Made by a program: the position numbers and the translations under genes | The notes under the pieces: generated by a model | What the model saw: only the letters and a program-made list of their open reading frames with translations | Told to the model about the DNA's origin: nothing | Database searches by the model: none | Shown: positions 43,208-51,940 of the stretch, piece after piece | How positions within the stretch are numbered: the stretch's first letter is position 1 | How the letters are laid out: each line of letters starts with the position of its first letter | Origin: Pseudomonadota bacterium | GTDB lineage: Bacteria > Desulfobacterota > Desulfovibrionia > Desulfovibrionales > Desulfovibrionaceae | Reading direction: 5' to 3' | DNA length: 64,000 nt | Assembly: GCA_023403845.1 (NCBI GenBank) | Contig: JAEYDL010000033.1 | Location: forward strand, 124,001-188,000

Positions 43208-43254
43208 TGAGCGGCGGGCATGTTCCTGCGGCGCTGGTTTCCTGGGGAAAGTCC

Positions 43255-43764
43255 ATGACCTTGAACGATACTATTCGCATCGCGGGCACGGTGGAGGAAT
43301 CCATAGTGGATGGTCCGGGATTGCGGTATGTGCTGTTTACGCAGGGATGTCCACATCGATGTCCGGGGTGTCACAATCCGGAAACCCATCCCTTCGACGG
43401 AGGGAGAGTGGTGACTCTGGACTGGGTGGTGCAGGACGTGATCAAGAATCCCATTACGCGCGGGGTGACCTTCAGTGGAGGGGAGCCGTTCAGCCAGAGC
43501 GGGCAGCTTGTCGTTCTGGGGGAGGAGCTGAAGCGCAGGGGATATAATCTGGTCGCCTTTTCCGGCTACTGTTTTGAAGAACTCGCGGATAGTCCCCGTT
43601 TTCGTCCTCTGCTTGAGCTTCTGGACATTCTCGTGGACGGGCCGTTCATTCTGGCGGAGCGTTCCCTGTTGCTGCGTTTCCGGGGGTCGCGCAACCAGCG
43701 TGTTCTGGATGTTCCGGCTTCTCTTTCGGCGGGAAAGCCCATACTGCATCCTCTGCATGGCTGA
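43255..43764 (+). CDS. nrdG: Anaerobic ribonucleotide reductase-activating protein
   Basis: Radical-SAM activase of 169 residues that generates the glycyl radical on NrdD or, here, possibly on the separate radical domain. The cluster motif is CPHRCPGC (CxxxCxxC), preceded by VDGPGLRYVLFTQG and followed by GVTFSGGEPFSQ, the SAM-binding GGE motif. The C-terminal region LDILVDGPFI is typical. ATG 43255 has GGGGAAA about 6 bases upstream; the longer frame starts in the terminator hairpin. It sits downstream of tandem hairpins and is likely expressed at a lower level than nrdD. Confidence 0.92.
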   Translation: MTLNDTIRIAGTVEESIVDGPGLRYVLFTQGCPHRCPGCHNPETHPFDGGRVVTLDWVVQDVIKNPITRGVTFSGGEPFSQSGQLVVLGEELKRRGYNLVAFSGYCFEELADSPRFRPLLELLDILVDGPFILAERSLLLRFRGSRNQRVLDVPASLSAGKPILHPLHG

Positions 43765-43793
43765 TTTTTCCCGATGTCGTGTGAACGACTGGG

Positions 43794-43823
43794 CCGGGTC
43801 CTTCCCCTAGGGGAAAGACCCGG
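43794..43823. terminator. Bidirectional terminator between nrdG and the symporter gene
   Basis: 14-bp stem CCGGGTCCTTCCCC/GGGGAAAGACCCGG with one mismatch and a two-base centre, between two converging genes. Confidence 0.7.
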
Positions 43824-43831
43824 TTCTGTCT

Positions 43832-45169
43832 TCATGAGGCCTTGAGGGAAAAGGCGGTCCGGTCGTCTTCATGGGGGATGCTGCCTCCGAGAACGCAGAT
43901 GACGGACAGGACAATGCCTGCATATCCCGTTTCCGGAGTTCCCGACAGGGCCGCAATCAGACCGCCGATGCCGCCGCAGAGGATTGCGGCGACGCCTGCG
44001 CCGGGCCGGACGCGGCGTTTTCCGTGCAGCAGCATGGCGCAGAACAGCGGCGCGACCGCACCGCAGACATAGACGTCGTTGGCCATGAGCAGGAGATCGA
44101 GAATGCCGTGGCCTCTGGTCGCCATGAGAAAACCGCCCACGCCTGCCGCCAGCGTGACCAGACGGCAGACCGTCACGTCGTCCCGGCGCAACAGATCGTG
44201 ACAGCAGACCGTCGACAGGGTGATAAGACAGGAATCGGCTGAGGAGAGCACGGCGCTGAGCAGAGCAAGCAGCAGGGCCGTGCTGACCCCGGATGGCATC
44301 AGGGACAGAGCGGCGGGGAGCACGTCGTCGGGCGTTGTTCCCGGCGGAACAATTCCCCTGCAGGCGACGCCCATGAGCACGATGAGCACGGCGGTGCCGA
44401 GCAGTCCCGCCACGGCCAGTCTGCAGCCGGATACGGCGCTGTCGACGTCGCGGGCGCTGAGCAGTCGTCCGAACAGCATGGGACAGACGACATAGCTGCC
44501 GCCGATGACGACCATGAAATAGGTCAGGCGGTCGGGCGGAAACTGTTCGTTGAACAGCTCGGGCGTCAGTTGCAGAACGGGTGCCGGATTTTGCAGCAGA
44601 AGATAACCCAGCGTCAGTCCCAGACCTGCCGCCATAAGCAGGTATTGCGGGAGATCGGTGCGGATGACGGCGGCCTGACCGCCAAGCAGCGCATAGAGCA
44701 CGATCAGCGCCGCGCCGACGGCGAGGGCTGTTTCCGGCGGCAGCCCGGTCAGGGCGGTGGTCAGTTTGCTCATGGCCGTGAACTGGGCTGCGAGAATGGC
44801 CAGCCATGCGGGCACGATAATCAGCGAAATCAGGGTGCGCGCCCGGGTGCCGAGGAAGGTGGCCACCAGTTCGGGCATGGTGTAGGCTCCGGTTTCACGA
44901 ACTTTTCTGGCCAGAAAGAGCGTCAGAACCATGAGTCCGCAGGCGCCGCTGCCGATCCACCAGAAGGCTGGCGTTCCGATTTGCCAGGCCAGCCCGGCCA
45001 TGCCCATGGTGGCGGAACCGCCGATGCAGGATGCGACGATGGATATGCCCGTGTGCACGACGCCGGACCGGCGGGCATTGACGAAGAAGGCGGCCGGAGA
45101 GCGGTCCTGGCGGGCGTCGAACAGGCCGATGCCGATGAGGAGCAGCGCGTACAGGCAGAACAGAATCAT
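43832..45169 (-). CDS. Sodium:solute symporter (SSS family) in the biotin operon
   Basis: Inner-membrane SSS-family transporter of 445 residues with about 13 predicted helices. Family features include GASCIGGSATMG-like packing near the N-terminus (IVASCIGGSATMGMAGLAWQ), TGAYTMPELVATFLGTRAR, and LLALLSAVLSSADSCLITLS in the sodium-binding helix region. Its ATG overlaps the bioDA stop by 4 bases (ATGA), so it is translationally coupled to biotin synthesis. Mammalian SMVT, an SSS protein, carries biotin and pantothenate, so uptake of biotin or a precursor is a reasonable inference. Other solutes cannot be excluded. Confidence 0.85.
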   Translation of the reverse strand: MILFCLYALLLIGIGLFDARQDRSPAAFFVNARRSGVVHTGISIVASCIGGSATMGMAGLAWQIGTPAFWWIGSGACGLMVLTLFLARKVRETGAYTMPELVATFLGTRARTLISLIIVPAWLAILAAQFTAMSKLTTALTGLPPETALAVGAALIVLYALLGGQAAVIRTDLPQYLLMAAGLGLTLGYLLLQNPAPVLQLTPELFNEQFPPDRLTYFMVVIGGSYVVCPMLFGRLLSARDVDSAVSGCRLAVAGLLGTAVLIVLMGVACRGIVPPGTTPDDVLPAALSLMPSGVSTALLLALLSAVLSSADSCLITLSTVCCHDLLRRDDVTVCRLVTLAAGVGGFLMATRGHGILDLLLMANDVYVCGAVAPLFCAMLLHGKRRVRPGAGVAAILCGGIGGLIAALSGTPETGYAGIVLSVICVLGGSIPHEDDRTAFSLKAS

Positions 45170-47346
45170 TTATGTGCTCCTGCAGACAGGGCATGAAAGA
45201 CCGCCGAGGTCAGCAGTCCCAGCTCCTCGTTTTTCATGACGTAGGGAGGCATGAGGTAAACCGTTCTGTTGAAAGGACGAATCCAGACGCCCTGTTGCAG
45301 GAAGCATTGCTGGAGGCGTTCCACATTGACGGGATGGTGCAGCTCCACCACGCCGATGGCGCCCAGCGTGCGCACATCGGCTACATCAGGCAGCTCGCGG
45401 CAGGGGGCCAGTCCGGAGGACAGGGCCTGTTCTATGCGCCGGATTCTTTCCTGCCATGGGGAGGAAAGCAGCAGATCTACGCTGGCGCAGGCCACGGCAC
45501 AGGCCAGAGGATTGCCCATGAAGGTGGGACCATGCATGAATGCCCCGCCTCCCGCAGAGGCGGCGGAGGATATGCCGAACGCCACGCGGTCCGAGGACGC
45601 GGTTGCGGACAGGGTCATGGTTCCGCCGGTGAGGGCCTTGCCCAGACAGAGAATGTCGGGAGAAATCTCCGCCCATTCCGAGGCGAACAGTTTGCCCGTG
45701 CGTCCGAAGCCGGTGGCGATTTCATCGGCGATGAGCAGGATGTCCAGTTCGTCGCAAAGAAGGCGCAGTTCGCGGAGATACTCCGGATGATAGAACCACA
45801 TGCCGCCGGCGCCCTGCACGATGGGTTCTACGATGACGGCGGCGATGCTCTCGCGTTCCCGCTGAAGCAGTTCCCGCATGGGGCGCACGGATGAAGGATC
45901 GAAAGGAGCGTCAAAGCGGCAGGCTGGACGCTCTGCGAACAGCTGAACGGGCAACAGTCCGGAAAAGAGCGAGTGCATGCCTGTAACGGGGTCGCAGACC
46001 GACATGGCCCCCAGGGTATCGCCGTGATAGCCGCCCCGCAGGGCCACGAGACGCGTTCTGGCGTTTTGTCCCTGTGCCCGCCAGTATTGGATGGCCATTT
46101 TGATGGCCACTTCCACGGCTACGGAGCCGGAGTCCGCGAAAAAGATATGTTCCAGTCCCGTGGGAAGCAGGGGAAGAAGCCTGCGCCCAAGCTCCACGGC
46201 AGGTTCATGCGTCAGGCCGCCGAACATGATGTGGGGGAAGCGGGCCGCCTGTTCACGCAAGGCGCGCATCAGCACAGGGTGACGGTATCCGTGGATGGCA
46301 CACCACCATGAAGACATGCCGTCGACAAGTTCACGCCCGTTCCGAAGCCGAATGTGCGTGCCTTCCGTACCCGTAACCTCCTGGACCGGCAGCGGGTTCG
46401 ATGCGGAAGTGTAGGGGTGCCAGAGATGCCTGCGGTCAAAATCCAGCAATGATTTCGCCTCGTCCCCCAAAATGTCGTTTTCCCGGGATGATGGGGGAAA
46501 AAGTTCGGAGGGCGTTTTCGACGTGGGCTTCGGGGACGTTTTCTCCAGCAGCAGACGGGCTGCGGGCAACAGCAGCTCCGCCAGCGTTCGCCATGCCTGA
46601 TCCGTCATTTCTTTCTCCTGTGGCTCCCTGACGGAAGAGGGGTGGTTCAGAGCCTTCAGGTATGGCAGTTCGGCCAGCAGAGGAACGCCGCGCCGCTCGC
46701 CGAATTCGGCGAGGGTGGCCGCATTGTCCCGCAGCAGACGTGTGTCGAATGCCTGTTCGTCGGCAGAACCGGAGGACATTTCTCCGTTTGTCGGCGCGGT
46801 GCGGCACAGCACCATGCCGATGACGGACAGGCCCCGGTCCTGCAGGGCGTTCAGGGAGAGCAGCGCGTGATTGATGCATCCCAGTCTGTTTCCCGCCACG
46901 AGCAGAACGGGCATCCTGAGCCGGGCCATCAGATCGAGCATGGTCTCGTGCGGGTTGAGAGGCACGAAGAGACCTCCGGCTCCTTCGAACAGGGTGACTC
47001 CCTCGCCGCATGCCGCTCGGCAGTCGGCGGCAAGAGACGCCGCATCCAGCGGCGTTCCGGCCAGTTCGGCCGCAAGATGCGGCGAGCAGGCGGGCAGGAA
47101 GGATCGCAGCGTCTGGTTCATATCATCTTCGATGCCTGCGGCTTCCGCATACCGCAAGGCGTCCGGGGCGCGGAGGCGCCCTGCGGCATCGGGTTCGCAT
47201 CCTGTCTGTACCGGCTTGATCGCGCGGGCCGGGCAGTTCAGGACATGCAGTGCCCTGAGCAGGGCGGCGGTAACGGTTGTCTTGCCCGCATCCGTATCCG
47301 TGCCGGTGATGAAGCATCCGCGCAACAAGGGGGTGTCGAGATGCAT
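45166..47346 (-). CDS. bioDA: Fused dethiobiotin synthetase-DAPA aminotransferase (BioD-BioA)
   Basis: One 726-residue polypeptide carrying two biotin-pathway steps. The N-terminal ~235 residues are BioD: P-loop CFITGTDTDAGKTTV, AIKPVQTGC and LFEGAGGLFVPL. After a ~60-residue linker, residues ~300-726 are the PLP enzyme BioA: LWHPYTSASNPLPV, MSSWWCAIHGYRHP, RGGYHGDTLGAMSVC, the DE pair in LLIADEIATGFGRTG, and the PLP lysine in CLGKALTGGTM. BioA converts KAPA to DAPA and BioD closes the ureido ring, so the fusion channels DAPA. Start 47346 has AAGGAG 7 bases upstream; the longer frame adds 75 unlike residues. Flanked by bioB and the symporter gene. Confidence 0.93.
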   Translation of the reverse strand: MHLDTPLLRGCFITGTDTDAGKTTVTAALLRALHVLNCPARAIKPVQTGCEPDAAGRLRAPDALRYAEAAGIEDDMNQTLRSFLPACSPHLAAELAGTPLDAASLAADCRAACGEGVTLFEGAGGLFVPLNPHETMLDLMARLRMPVLLVAGNRLGCINHALLSLNALQDRGLSVIGMVLCRTAPTNGEMSSGSADEQAFDTRLLRDNAATLAEFGERRGVPLLAELPYLKALNHPSSVREPQEKEMTDQAWRTLAELLLPAARLLLEKTSPKPTSKTPSELFPPSSRENDILGDEAKSLLDFDRRHLWHPYTSASNPLPVQEVTGTEGTHIRLRNGRELVDGMSSWWCAIHGYRHPVLMRALREQAARFPHIMFGGLTHEPAVELGRRLLPLLPTGLEHIFFADSGSVAVEVAIKMAIQYWRAQGQNARTRLVALRGGYHGDTLGAMSVCDPVTGMHSLFSGLLPVQLFAERPACRFDAPFDPSSVRPMRELLQRERESIAAVIVEPIVQGAGGMWFYHPEYLRELRLLCDELDILLIADEIATGFGRTGKLFASEWAEISPDILCLGKALTGGTMTLSATASSDRVAFGISSAASAGGGAFMHGPTFMGNPLACAVACASVDLLLSSPWQERIRRIEQALSSGLAPCRELPDVADVRTLGAIGVVELHHPVNVERLQQCFLQQGVWIRPFNRTVYLMPPYVMKNEELGLLTSAVFHALSAGAHK

Positions 47347-47426
47347 GGAATGACTCCTTGTTTGAGAGAATTCGTTATTCGAAACCGCGCGGTCAGCTCG
47401 CGATCGGCAGGTTCCGCGCGTTCCGG

Positions 47427-48437
47427 TCAGACCTCTGATGAAGGGACCGGGGTTCGCAGCCCCAGAGTTTTCATCATGGCCGTGTCGGCGTCGAAGGAGG
47501 ACCCGGTCGTGGTGAGGTAGTCGCCGGTCATCAGACCGTTGGCTCCGGCAAGGAACAGCCATGACTGCCATGCGCCCAGCGTCCGGGTTCTGCCACCGCA
47601 GACGAGAATATCCCGGGATGGATGCATCAGTCTGAACAGGGAGATGCAGCGCAGGGCCTCGGCGGGTGCGAGGGGACTGCGCCCGGCAAGAGGCGTGCCG
47701 GGAATGGGGTTGAGAAAATTGAGCGGGATGGAATCCACGTTCAGCGCGCGCAGCGTTTCGGCCAGCTCCACACGCTGGGTCCAGTTTTCACCCAGTCCGA
47801 GAATGCCGCCGCAACAGACGCGCAGTCCGGCGGCTTGCGCCACCCGGACAGTTTCCATATCTTCCGCATAGGCGTGTGTGGTGCAGATGGAGGAAAAGTG
47901 ACTGGAGGCGGTTTCCAGATTGTGGTGATATGAGGTAAAACCGGCCTGCCGGAGTCTTTCCGCCTTTTCCCGTGTCAGTTGACCGAGGGAACCGCAAAGC
48001 CGGATTCCGACTTCCCGGGTTATGCGTGCCGCCGCCGCGCACAATCTGTCCAGATCGGCGTCGTTCGGAGCCGTTCCGCTGGAGACGATACCGAATCGCA
48101 ATGCCCCTGCCCGGTGCAGCGTTTCGGCCCGGCGCAGCAGCTCTTGCTCGTCAATCAGGGGGTAGACGGCGGCTCCCGTCGAGTAATGGGCGGACTGGGC
48201 GCAGAAGGCGCAATTTTCCGGACACCGGCCGGACTTGGCGTTGATGATGCCGCAGGTGAAGGCCGCATCCGGTTTGCAACGGGCGCGGACAAGACTGGCG
48301 ACGGTCAGGAGGTCAAGCGTCTCCGATGCGGGAAGCTCGGCCAGTTCCAGAGCTTCGGCGGAAGAGATCCCTTCCGCTGCTGCCGGATTTTCCGGGGAGG
48401 AGAGACGATCGGCAATCGAACATAACAGAGTATGCAT
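47427..48437 (-). CDS. bioB: Biotin synthase
   Basis: Radical-SAM enzyme that inserts sulfur into dethiobiotin, 336 residues. The cluster motif is CPENCAFCAQS, preceded by AFTCGIINAKSGR. Other conserved elements are YHHNLETASSHFSSICTTHA, the GGILGLGENWTQRVELAETL region and the late GGRTRTLG with the [2Fe-2S] arginine. AAGGA precedes ATG 48437. It leads the minus-strand biotin operon (bioB-bioDA-symporter) and diverges from birA. KAPA-forming genes (bioC, bioH, bioF) are not in the window. Confidence 0.95.
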   Translation of the reverse strand: MHTLLCSIADRLSSPENPAAAEGISSAEALELAELPASETLDLLTVASLVRARCKPDAAFTCGIINAKSGRCPENCAFCAQSAHYSTGAAVYPLIDEQELLRRAETLHRAGALRFGIVSSGTAPNDADLDRLCAAAARITREVGIRLCGSLGQLTREKAERLRQAGFTSYHHNLETASSHFSSICTTHAYAEDMETVRVAQAAGLRVCCGGILGLGENWTQRVELAETLRALNVDSIPLNFLNPIPGTPLAGRSPLAPAEALRCISLFRLMHPSRDILVCGGRTRTLGAWQSWLFLAGANGLMTGDYLTTTGSSFDADTAMMKTLGLRTPVPSSEV

Positions 48438-48581
48438 GGGGGATCCTTTGAAAACGCCTGTACAGCAAACGGAAGCAGGCGTAGTTTCAGAGTGGGGGAA
48501 GGCGGTACGGCAGCTCTTTCGGAGCGTGAACCGTGACGGTCTGGAGTCGCAATACTTTCCGGCTATCAGGTGACGGCTTTA

Positions 48582-48617
48582 TCGTCAACTTAAAAATAGT
48601 ATAAAATAGGTTTACAA
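48582..48617. promoter_or_regulatory. Candidate BirA operator between bioB and birA
   Basis: GGTTTACAA at 48609-48617 is an exact right half-site of the bacterial BirA operator consensus (TTGTAAACC-N-GGTTTACAA). A weaker left half, TCGTCAACT (6 of 9), lies 18 bases upstream, slightly wider than the usual 14-16. The site abuts the birA start and would allow BirA to repress both divergent units when biotin is plentiful. Confidence 0.5.
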
Positions 48618-48618
48618 T

Positions 48619-49470
48619 TTGAAACAGACAGTGCCGGTTAGCGGCCCCATACGTTCTACGACGGAGAAAAAGTCAGTTTTTACAGCAAATTCAACACGTG
48701 AACGCGTGCTTGACTTGTTGCGCACGGCTCCTCGCGAGGACTGGAAGTCGGGAGAGACCTTGTCTTCCTTGCTCGGAGTCAGCAGAGCGGCCGTGGCCAA
48801 GCATGTGGCGGCGTTGCGGGAGGCGGGGCATGTCATCGAGGCGGTTCCCCGCAGGGGATACCGGCTGGTGGCTGAAGCGGATTCCTATTCGGAGGCCGCC
48901 GTGCGGGAAGGATTGAGAACGCAGGTTCTGGGACAGCGCGACTGGACATGGCTTGACGAAACCACGTCCACCAACAGCATCGCCGCTCTGCAGGCCATGC
49001 AGGGCGCGCCCGAGGGGAGCATCGTCGTGGCGCGCAGCCAGATTTCAGGGCGCGGACGCAAGGGGCACAGGTGGGTATCCCTGCCGCGCAGCCTGGCCTT
49101 TTCCGTGGTGCTCTATCCGAAGCTGGGGCCGGACGACATGACGCTGCTTACCAGACTGGCCCTGCAGGCCGCGGCCGAGGCCGTGGAGACTGTGTGCGGT
49201 CTGAAGCCGGTCATCAAGCAGCCAAACGACATTCTGCTCAATGGGCGCAAGATCAGCGGGCTGCTGGCGGAAACCGGCTTTCGGGCCACTGATCTGGAAT
49301 GGGCCGTTCTCGGCATCGGGGTGAACGTGAATGCTCGGGTCGAGGACATCCCCGAACGGCTGAAGGACTGCGCCACGTCGCTGTATGTCGAGACTGGCCG
49401 GCCTTTTGGCCGGGCAGGACTGCTGCGGGAGATTCTTGAACGTTTTGAGCGGCTGTATCTGGCCGTATAG
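48619..49470 (+). CDS. birA: Bifunctional biotin-protein ligase/biotin operon repressor
   Basis: Attaches biotin to carboxylase carrier proteins and, as the biotinyl-AMP complex, represses biotin genes. The 283-residue product keeps an N-terminal winged helix (TRERVLDLLRTAP; LLGVSRAAVAKHVAALREAG), so it is the regulatory class II form. The ligase domain shows SQISGRGRKGHRWVSLPRSL and IKQPNDILLNGRKISGLL. A TTG at 48619 is the first usable codon; GTG 48631 is possible. The TTG lies right at the edge of the candidate operator. It is divergent from bioB. Confidence 0.9.
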   Translation: MKQTVPVSGPIRSTTEKKSVFTANSTRERVLDLLRTAPREDWKSGETLSSLLGVSRAAVAKHVAALREAGHVIEAVPRRGYRLVAEADSYSEAAVREGLRTQVLGQRDWTWLDETTSTNSIAALQAMQGAPEGSIVVARSQISGRGRKGHRWVSLPRSLAFSVVLYPKLGPDDMTLLTRLALQAAAEAVETVCGLKPVIKQPNDILLNGRKISGLLAETGFRATDLEWAVLGIGVNVNARVEDIPERLKDCATSLYVETGRPFGRAGLLREILERFERLYLAV

Positions 49471-49484
49471 CAGGATTGGGAGAG

Positions 49485-49520
49485 ATACGGCGGCGGCTCA
49501 GTCAGAAGCCGCCGCCGTAT
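49485..49520. terminator. Bidirectional terminator between birA and the persulfide reductase gene
   Basis: Perfect 14-bp stem ATACGGCGGCGGCT/AGCCGCCGCCGTAT with an 8-base loop, between two converging genes. No long T-tract on either strand. Confidence 0.65.
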
Positions 49521-49557
49521 CCGGCGTTGGGAAAGCGGGAAGGGGAATCCCCGGCGG

Positions 49558-51282
49558 TCAGTACGTTTCGCCCCGTTTGATCTGAGCCTGCATGCCGCCA
49601 AGGGCGTTGACCACGTTGGTGAGGCCCTTTTCATGCAGATACAGCGCTACTTCGTATGAGCGCAGTCCCGTGTTGCAGATGAGGGCGATTGGCTTGTCGC
49701 GCGGAAGGGTCTGGAGGCATTCTTCCACTTCTTCCAGAGGAATGGCGTGCCATTCATCCGGGTACCTGGCCGCCGTGGCCTTTGCCGCCGCGGCCGGACG
49801 CGCGTCGGCGAAGTAGATGTCGTTCTTGTCGCGGTTCTTCCACAGCTCGGAGAAATCGCGCGAGGAGATGGCCTTGAGCTGACCGGAAAGCAGGTTGTCC
49901 GCGGCATTGGCGACGACGTTGAGGACGTCCATGGCCGAGGCGAAGGGAGGAGCATAGGCCACTTCCGCATTGGCCAGATCGTCGATGGTGGGTTTGCCGA
50001 ACTGAAGCATGGTGGCTACGGCGTCGATGCGGGCCTTGAGGGCGTCTCCGGCTTCGCAGAATCCCTGGATGCCGAGTACGCGCCGGGTGGGGCGATCCAC
50101 AACGAGTTCAAGGGTCATCATGTGTTTTTCGGGATAGAAGTGGGCCCGGTCAAGCTGTTCGACACTGGCGGAAACGGCGTCGAAGCCTTCGGCTTTGGCG
50201 CGTTCGACGGTCAGACCTGTGCCGCAGGCGGACATCTTGAAGAGCTTGACGCACCATGTGCCCACGGCTCCGGCGAAGGTCGCCGCCTGTCCGTTTTCGG
50301 CGGCCAAATTGGTGCCGATGACCCGGCCCTGACGGTTGGCAAGGGACCCGAGCGCAAGAACGAAGGGCTTGCCGCTGATCAGGTTGGGAGTGGCCACGCA
50401 GTCGCCGCCCGCGTATATGAGCGGATCGGAAGTCTGCATGTACTCGTTGACGAGAATCGCTCCGGTACGTTCCTGCAGTTCCAGCCCGGCAGCGCGGGCC
50501 AGCTCCGTATTCGGGGCGTACCCCGTGGCGAAGATGACCAGATCCGCGTCCAGCGTGCGCTTGTCGGTTACGACGCGCTTTACCGCGCCGTTCTCGCCTT
50601 CAAGACGCTGCACCTTTTCGGAGACGTAGACGTCCACCCCGTTGGAGCGCAGGTCGTTGGCGACCATGTCGGATAGATTCGCGGAAAGCACACCGGGCAT
50701 GACCTGCGGCATGAACTCCACCACGCTGGTCTTGATGCCCCACATGTCCGCAAGGGCCACGGCCATTTCCATGCCGATGAAGCCGCCGCCGACGACCACG
50801 GCGCTGTTCACCTTGCCCGCTGCGCAGGCCGCGCGAATGGCTTCCGCTTCCTCAAGACTGTTTGCGCCGCTGACGCCCTGCAGATCACGTCCCTCCACCG
50901 GGGGCACCTTGGGCGTGCTGCCCGTGCCGAGCACGAGACGGTCGTAAGGGAGAACGGATTCCTTGTCCGTGCGCAGATCCCTGATGCGGATGGTGCGGGA
51001 AGCCCTGTCGATGGAAAGGACCCGCGTCCGGTTGAGGACGGTGACGTCCTTGCGCTCCTTGAAATATTCCGGCGTCCGGACGGTTCCGTAGTTCGTCGAG
51101 CGCAGGGCGTCCAGCGAGTTCACCTCTCCGGAAACGTAGTATGGAATGCCGCAGCCGCCGAAGGAAATATTCGTTCTTTCATCAATCATTATGACTTCCG
51201 CAGCCGGATCCAGCCGCTTCAGGCGATTGGCGGCCTTGGGGCCGAGCGCAACGCCGCCGATGATGACGACACGTTTGGACAT
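49558..51282 (-). CDS. CoA-disulfide/persulfide reductase with C-terminal rhodanese domain
   Basis: FAD-dependent pyridine-nucleotide:disulfide oxidoreductase of 574 residues. Residues 1-450 hold the FAD motif VVIIGGVALGPKAANRLK, the single redox Cys in SFGGCGIPYYV, the NAD motif AVVVGGGFIGMEMAVALAD and IYAGGDCVATPN. Residues ~470-570 form a rhodanese domain with active-site Cys in LICNTGLRSYEVA. This matches the NADH-dependent persulfide reductase (Npsr)/CoADR-RHD group, which reduces CoA or protein persulfides and polysulfide to sulfide. That is a fitting role in a sulfur-metabolising anaerobe. A good ribosome-binding site (AAGGAGG) precedes the start. The gene is monocistronic by position. 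Confidence 0.88.
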   Translation of the reverse strand: MSKRVVIIGGVALGPKAANRLKRLDPAAEVIMIDERTNISFGGCGIPYYVSGEVNSLDALRSTNYGTVRTPEYFKERKDVTVLNRTRVLSIDRASRTIRIRDLRTDKESVLPYDRLVLGTGSTPKVPPVEGRDLQGVSGANSLEEAEAIRAACAAGKVNSAVVVGGGFIGMEMAVALADMWGIKTSVVEFMPQVMPGVLSANLSDMVANDLRSNGVDVYVSEKVQRLEGENGAVKRVVTDKRTLDADLVIFATGYAPNTELARAAGLELQERTGAILVNEYMQTSDPLIYAGGDCVATPNLISGKPFVLALGSLANRQGRVIGTNLAAENGQAATFAGAVGTWCVKLFKMSACGTGLTVERAKAEGFDAVSASVEQLDRAHFYPEKHMMTLELVVDRPTRRVLGIQGFCEAGDALKARIDAVATMLQFGKPTIDDLANAEVAYAPPFASAMDVLNVVANAADNLLSGQLKAISSRDFSELWKNRDKNDIYFADARPAAAAKATAARYPDEWHAIPLEEVEECLQTLPRDKPIALICNTGLRSYEVALYLHEKGLTNVVNALGGMQAQIKRGETY

Positions 51283-51940
51283 GGTTGCCTCCTTTCCCCG
51301 CTGGGGGAATTGCTACAGAATGATGTCTTTCGGCATACCCGTTTCAGAGGGAATGTGCAAGGAGGCTCGAAAAAAGAGGCGATGTCTTGTGCATTGGGGA
51401 GCATCTGTACATGCGGTACTCCGGACAGGCGGAGGAGGCGCACGCATGAAGCCTCATTTTTTCTGCAAGCTTCGTTTTGCTGCCGGGAAGGGAATTCGCT
51501 CGGACCGGTGAAGGCGGCGACGGATGCGTCTTGAGAGGAGGAAAACGACGTTTGCCCGTCCGCAGGAACGAAGAAACGAGGATGTCCTCCAGCGGACCTT
51601 GGCGTGGGGCGTGGGAGGGTATCCATGTTGTTTTTGTATAGTGTATATTGTATATAATTGAAGGTGTACCTGTTTTATAACCTGTTGTAATAGAATACTT
51701 GTTTTTCGATGAAAAACAGAGCGCCCCATTTGGGCCGCATACCGGAATTTTTATTCCGACCGCGAGGAGTTTGAAAGCGAAAAGGAAACAAATATCCTTT
51801 TTTCAGCAAAATAAGCATGTTATTCTTAACATGGTCTGATTGTTTAAAAAAATATTTTTTTCACATGCCATAAGCCTTGTCATGCGAGCGCATTTATTCT
51901 AATGCAATGAGCTTATTAACTGATAGGAACGGATAGCAAA
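51283..51940. other. Intergenic region with AT-rich right half
   Basis: About 660 bases between divergent genes. The left 330 bases are GC-rich with only shadow ORFs. From ~51620 the DNA becomes strongly AT-rich, with an alternating GTATA/TATAAT stretch (TATAAT at 51654-51659) that may contain the promoter of the downstream unknown-cstA pair. No gene is supported. Confidence 0.45.
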
